Shown piece by piece: positions 34,439 to 36,578 of a stretch of 36,578 nucleotides of DNA. A program made the translations under genes and the position numbers. Every line of letters begins with the position of its first letter. Position 1 is the stretch's first letter. The notes beneath the pieces were generated by a model, which searched no databases, was not told the origin of the DNA, and saw only the letters and a list, made by a program, of their open reading frames with translations. The stretch is from contig PLSD01000022.1 in NCBI GenBank assembly GCA_003164135.1, forward strand, positions 1 through 36,578, in the 5' to 3' direction. The stretch is from Acetobacteraceae bacterium (lineage in GTDB: Bacteria > Pseudomonadota > Alphaproteobacteria > Acetobacterales > Acetobacteraceae).

Positions 34439-35884
34439 GTGAACTTTCTCTTCGTCCACCAGAACTTCCCTGGCCAGTATCTGCACCTCGTGCGCAGCCT
34501 GATCGCCGATAACGATGCGCGTGAAGGCACGCACCAGATTCTGTTCATGACCGAACCGAATCGCAACAACATGATTGGTGTGCGCAAGGTCACCTATGCC
34601 AAGCCGCCGTCCATTTCAGCCAGCGTGCATCTGGATGCGCGCGAGTTTGAAATGGCGACGCGCCGGGGTCAGGCCGCGTATCATGGAGCTTTGCAGATCA
34701 AGGCGCTTGGCTTCAAGCCGGACATCATCATCGGCCATCACGGCTGGGGTGAAATGCTTAATCTGGTGGATGTGTTTCCTGGCGTGCCAATCCTCGGCTA
34801 TTTCGAGTTCTACTACCGTATTCTTGGTACGGATGTGAATTTCGACCCGGAATTCCCAATGGAGGAGAGCCGTTTTTCCGCCGTGCGCGGTAAAAATACT
34901 GTCAACCTGCTGGCCCTGGCTCTGGAACAATATGGCCAGGCGCCGACCCAGTGGCAGCTCGGCACATACCCGCAATGGGCGCACAAACAAATCCGGCTGA
35001 TCGAGGAGGGCGTGAACCTCGACGTTTGCAAGGCCAAACCCGAATTACGCAAAAAGACCGTTACGGTTGGCAAGCTAACGGTGACGCCCAAGCAGAAACT
35101 CATTACCTACGTCGCGCGCAATCTGGAGCCTTACCGCGGCTTCCACACGTTTATGCGCGCGCTGCCGGAAATTCTTGAGCAACGGCCGGATGTGATTGTC
35201 TCGGTCGTCGGTGGCGACGAAATCAGCTACGGCGCGCCGCCGGCGTCCGGCACCTGGCGTGACGTGATGATGCGCGAGCTGGGCGACAAGATCGACCTGA
35301 AGCGCGTGCACTTCATGGGGAAGGTGCCTTACGAGGACCATTTGACCCTGCTGCAACGCTCGGATGCGCATGTGTACCTCTCGTACCCGTTCGTGGCGTC
35401 GTGGTCCTTGCGCGAGGCGCTGGCGGTTGGCTGCGCGGTGATCGGCGGCGATACCGAGACGGTGACCGAATTCGTCAAACATGACGAAAATGGGCTGGTG
35501 GTGCCAACTCTTGATTCGAAAGCGCTGGCCAGCACGGTGCTGCATATTTTGCACGACACCAAGCACGCCGCGCGGCTGCGCGCCGGGGCGCGCGCTTTTG
35601 CCGAGAAACACCTCGATATCAACGACTATCTCGCCCGGTACCGCGCCTATATCGAGGAAATTACCGGCAAGCCGCTGGTGCCGCCCGTGGCTGACCCGGC
35701 ACCCAAGGCCGCTGTGAAACCGGCAGTGAAACCGGCGGCCGCGAAAAAGCCGGTTGCGGCCGTGAAGCCGGTAAAGGCAAAAGCCAAACCGGCAAAAGCC
35801 GCTCCCGCGAAAAAACCGGTGCAAGCGCGGAAAGCCGTTCCCGTGAAAAAGGCCAAGACTGGGAACAAGACTGGAAAAAAATAA
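34439..35884 (+). CDS. GT4 glycosyltransferase with Lys/Ala/Pro-rich tail
   Basis: This 481-aa protein has a GT-B fold of the GT4 type: MNFLFVHQNFPGQYLHLVRSL at the start, GHHGWGEMLNLVDVFP in the acceptor half, and VARNLEPYRGFHTFMRALPEIL and YPFVASWSLREALAVG in the donor half (last Glu of an EX7E-like site). From about 415 to the end the protein is a disordered tail of some 65 residues made almost only of Lys, Ala, Pro and Val, with AVKPAVKPAAAKKP-like repeats, like histone H1. The start is GTG at 34439, 7 nt after the ChW-like gene; the shine is weak, so coupling is likely. GT4 cores do not normally have this tail. Confidence 0.88.
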   Translation: MNFLFVHQNFPGQYLHLVRSLIADNDAREGTHQILFMTEPNRNNMIGVRKVTYAKPPSISASVHLDAREFEMATRRGQAAYHGALQIKALGFKPDIIIGHHGWGEMLNLVDVFPGVPILGYFEFYYRILGTDVNFDPEFPMEESRFSAVRGKNTVNLLALALEQYGQAPTQWQLGTYPQWAHKQIRLIEEGVNLDVCKAKPELRKKTVTVGKLTVTPKQKLITYVARNLEPYRGFHTFMRALPEILEQRPDVIVSVVGGDEISYGAPPASGTWRDVMMRELGDKIDLKRVHFMGKVPYEDHLTLLQRSDAHVYLSYPFVASWSLREALAVGCAVIGGDTETVTEFVKHDENGLVVPTLDSKALASTVLHILHDTKHAARLRAGARAFAEKHLDINDYLARYRAYIEEITGKPLVPPVADPAPKAAVKPAVKPAAAKKPVAAVKPVKAKAKPAKAAPAKKPVQARKAVPVKKAKTGNKTGKK

Positions 35885-35935
35885 TTATTCCCGGCGCCAA
35901 GTGTCATTCGACACGGCATTTGGTATAAGCCCACC

Positions 35936-36277
35936 ATGACAACGCCCCCCACCTGCCCGCAATGCGCCATGGAAAATATTTATCCGGATGGAGACAACTT
36001 CGTCTGCGCCGACTGCGGCTATGAATGGCCGATGCTGGAAACGGCAAAGCCGGATGCCGATGCCGCCGATGTGGTGAGGGATTCCAACGGCAATATCCTG
36101 GCCGATGGCGACTCCGTCGTGCTCATCAAGGACCTCAAGGTGAAGGGCTCGTCCACCACGCTGAAGGTCGGCACCAAGGTGAAAAGCATCCGGCTCGTCG
36201 GCGGCGACCACGAGGTGGATTGCAAAATGGACGGCGGCAATTTCATGCTGAAGGCCTGCTACCTGCGCAAAGTTTAA
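35936..36277 (+). CDS. yjdM: YjdM/PhnA-family zinc-ribbon protein
   Basis: This 113-aa protein has an N-terminal zinc ribbon with CPQC (8-11) and CADC (25-28), followed by the conserved DSNGNILADGDSVVLIKDLKVKGSS-type beta domain (about 50-75) and a KSIRLVGGDHEVDCKMDGG-to-end strand region. Despite its historical name PhnA it is not a phosphonate-degrading enzyme in general; its role is poorly defined. The length is normal. It follows the GT4 gene by 51 nt, in which a GTGTC...GACAC inverted repeat occurs at 35901-35914. It is probably not part of the secretion operon. Confidence 0.9.
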   Translation: MTTPPTCPQCAMENIYPDGDNFVCADCGYEWPMLETAKPDADAADVVRDSNGNILADGDSVVLIKDLKVKGSSTTLKVGTKVKSIRLVGGDHEVDCKMDGGNFMLKACYLRKV

Positions 36278-36578
36278 GAGACTGTTTGGAAAGTCAGATT
36301 TAGGCCCCAAAACCTGTGTCAATAGCTGGGGTTTTGGCGATATTTTGCATATCGGGCTGCAAGCCTAAATTGAGGGGTTGTGCAGAGCTGACCACAAAAA
36401 ACGGTAAATCTATTAGGTGATAAATGGGTAAAGCTAAGCGGGTAATACCGCCCATTTTATCGCAAAAAAGAACCAATCATGAGCATATTAAGTCACGCAA
36501 AGTACATCGGTTTTCGCTATTATCTTCTGCACTTGGTAGCGAAAACACTCAGGTTATACCAGCCGCCCTAAAGATTGA
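36278..36578. other. AT-rich right-edge region with hairpins, possible IS end
   Basis: Directly after the yjdM stop the sequence GAGACTGTTTGGAAAGTCAG (36278-36297) resembles the terminal inverted repeats of IS5-type elements in alphaproteobacteria, from memory only. An 8-bp stem (36307-36314 with 36330-36337) and a longer imperfect hairpin (36419-36461) follow. Base composition is lower in GC than the genes. No transposase reading frame is seen before the window ends; a 30-codon ATG frame (36479-36571) is probably chance. An IS left end or an intergenic region are both possible. Confidence 0.3.

Noticed and set aside
36479..36571. 30-codon ATG frame near the right end
   Set aside because: No supporting ribosome site or family; expected by chance in AT-rich sequence.

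Overview
The window is about 36.6 kb of high-GC, densely packed bacterial chromosome. Long antisense open frames typical of GC-rich DNA lie opposite most genes. The gene content points to an alphaproteobacterium: a GyrB with an extended N-terminus, TruB-RpsO, GluQRS, the methionine-salvage enzymes MtnB/D/C beside Lnt, an alphaproteobacterial XRE regulator, a CpaE-like ATPase and FadL/YeeE membrane proteins. The Acetobacteraceae (Acidocella/Acidiphilium-like acidophiles) are my best guess. That placement is inference from gene content, not a computed result.

Layout. 1-852: an AT-rich Sel1-repeat gene whose composition looks foreign. 868-2926 (minus): a cytochrome P450 followed by a tandem NTF2/SnoaL-like protein. 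3178-4451 (minus): truB-rpsO with a clear terminator. 4644-8422 (plus): an orphan CpaE/TadZ-like ATPase, then gyrB. 8444-10604 (minus): a FadL-type outer-membrane protein followed by two small YeeE/YedE-type inner-membrane proteins. 10728-11710 (minus): HNH nuclease and GlcG/HbpS-like protein, overlapping. 11874-13648 (plus): gluQRS and a CPBP membrane protease, overlapping. 13559-15687 (minus): a large polytopic membrane protein and a small membrane protein coupled through ATGA. 15795-19295 (plus): tatA, mtnB, mtnD, mtnC and lnt, nearly all touching or overlapping. 19545-20024 (plus): an XRE regulator behind a region with a 13-bp direct repeat. 20157-24416: an APC permease divergent from a glutamine-synthetase-like ligase and an iron-type alcohol dehydrogenase, which look like an amine or amino-alcohol utilisation module. 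24479-24973 (minus): a GNAT acetyltransferase.

25190-35884 (plus) is the most unusual region. Six collinear genes encode a type I secretion ABC exporter with a degenerate peptidase-like domain, its HlyD-type adaptor, a 595-aa Sel1-repeat protein, a 911-aa protein carrying two different glycosyltransferase folds, a 298-aa protein with repeats that look like clostridial hydrophobic W (ChW) repeats, and a GT4 glycosyltransferase with a histone-H1-like Lys/Ala/Pro tail. No RTX substrate and no TolC are in the window. I read this as a dedicated secretion and glycosylation locus of unknown product. The window closes with a YjdM/PhnA zinc-ribbon protein and about 300 bases of AT-rich DNA with hairpins and an IS-end-like start.
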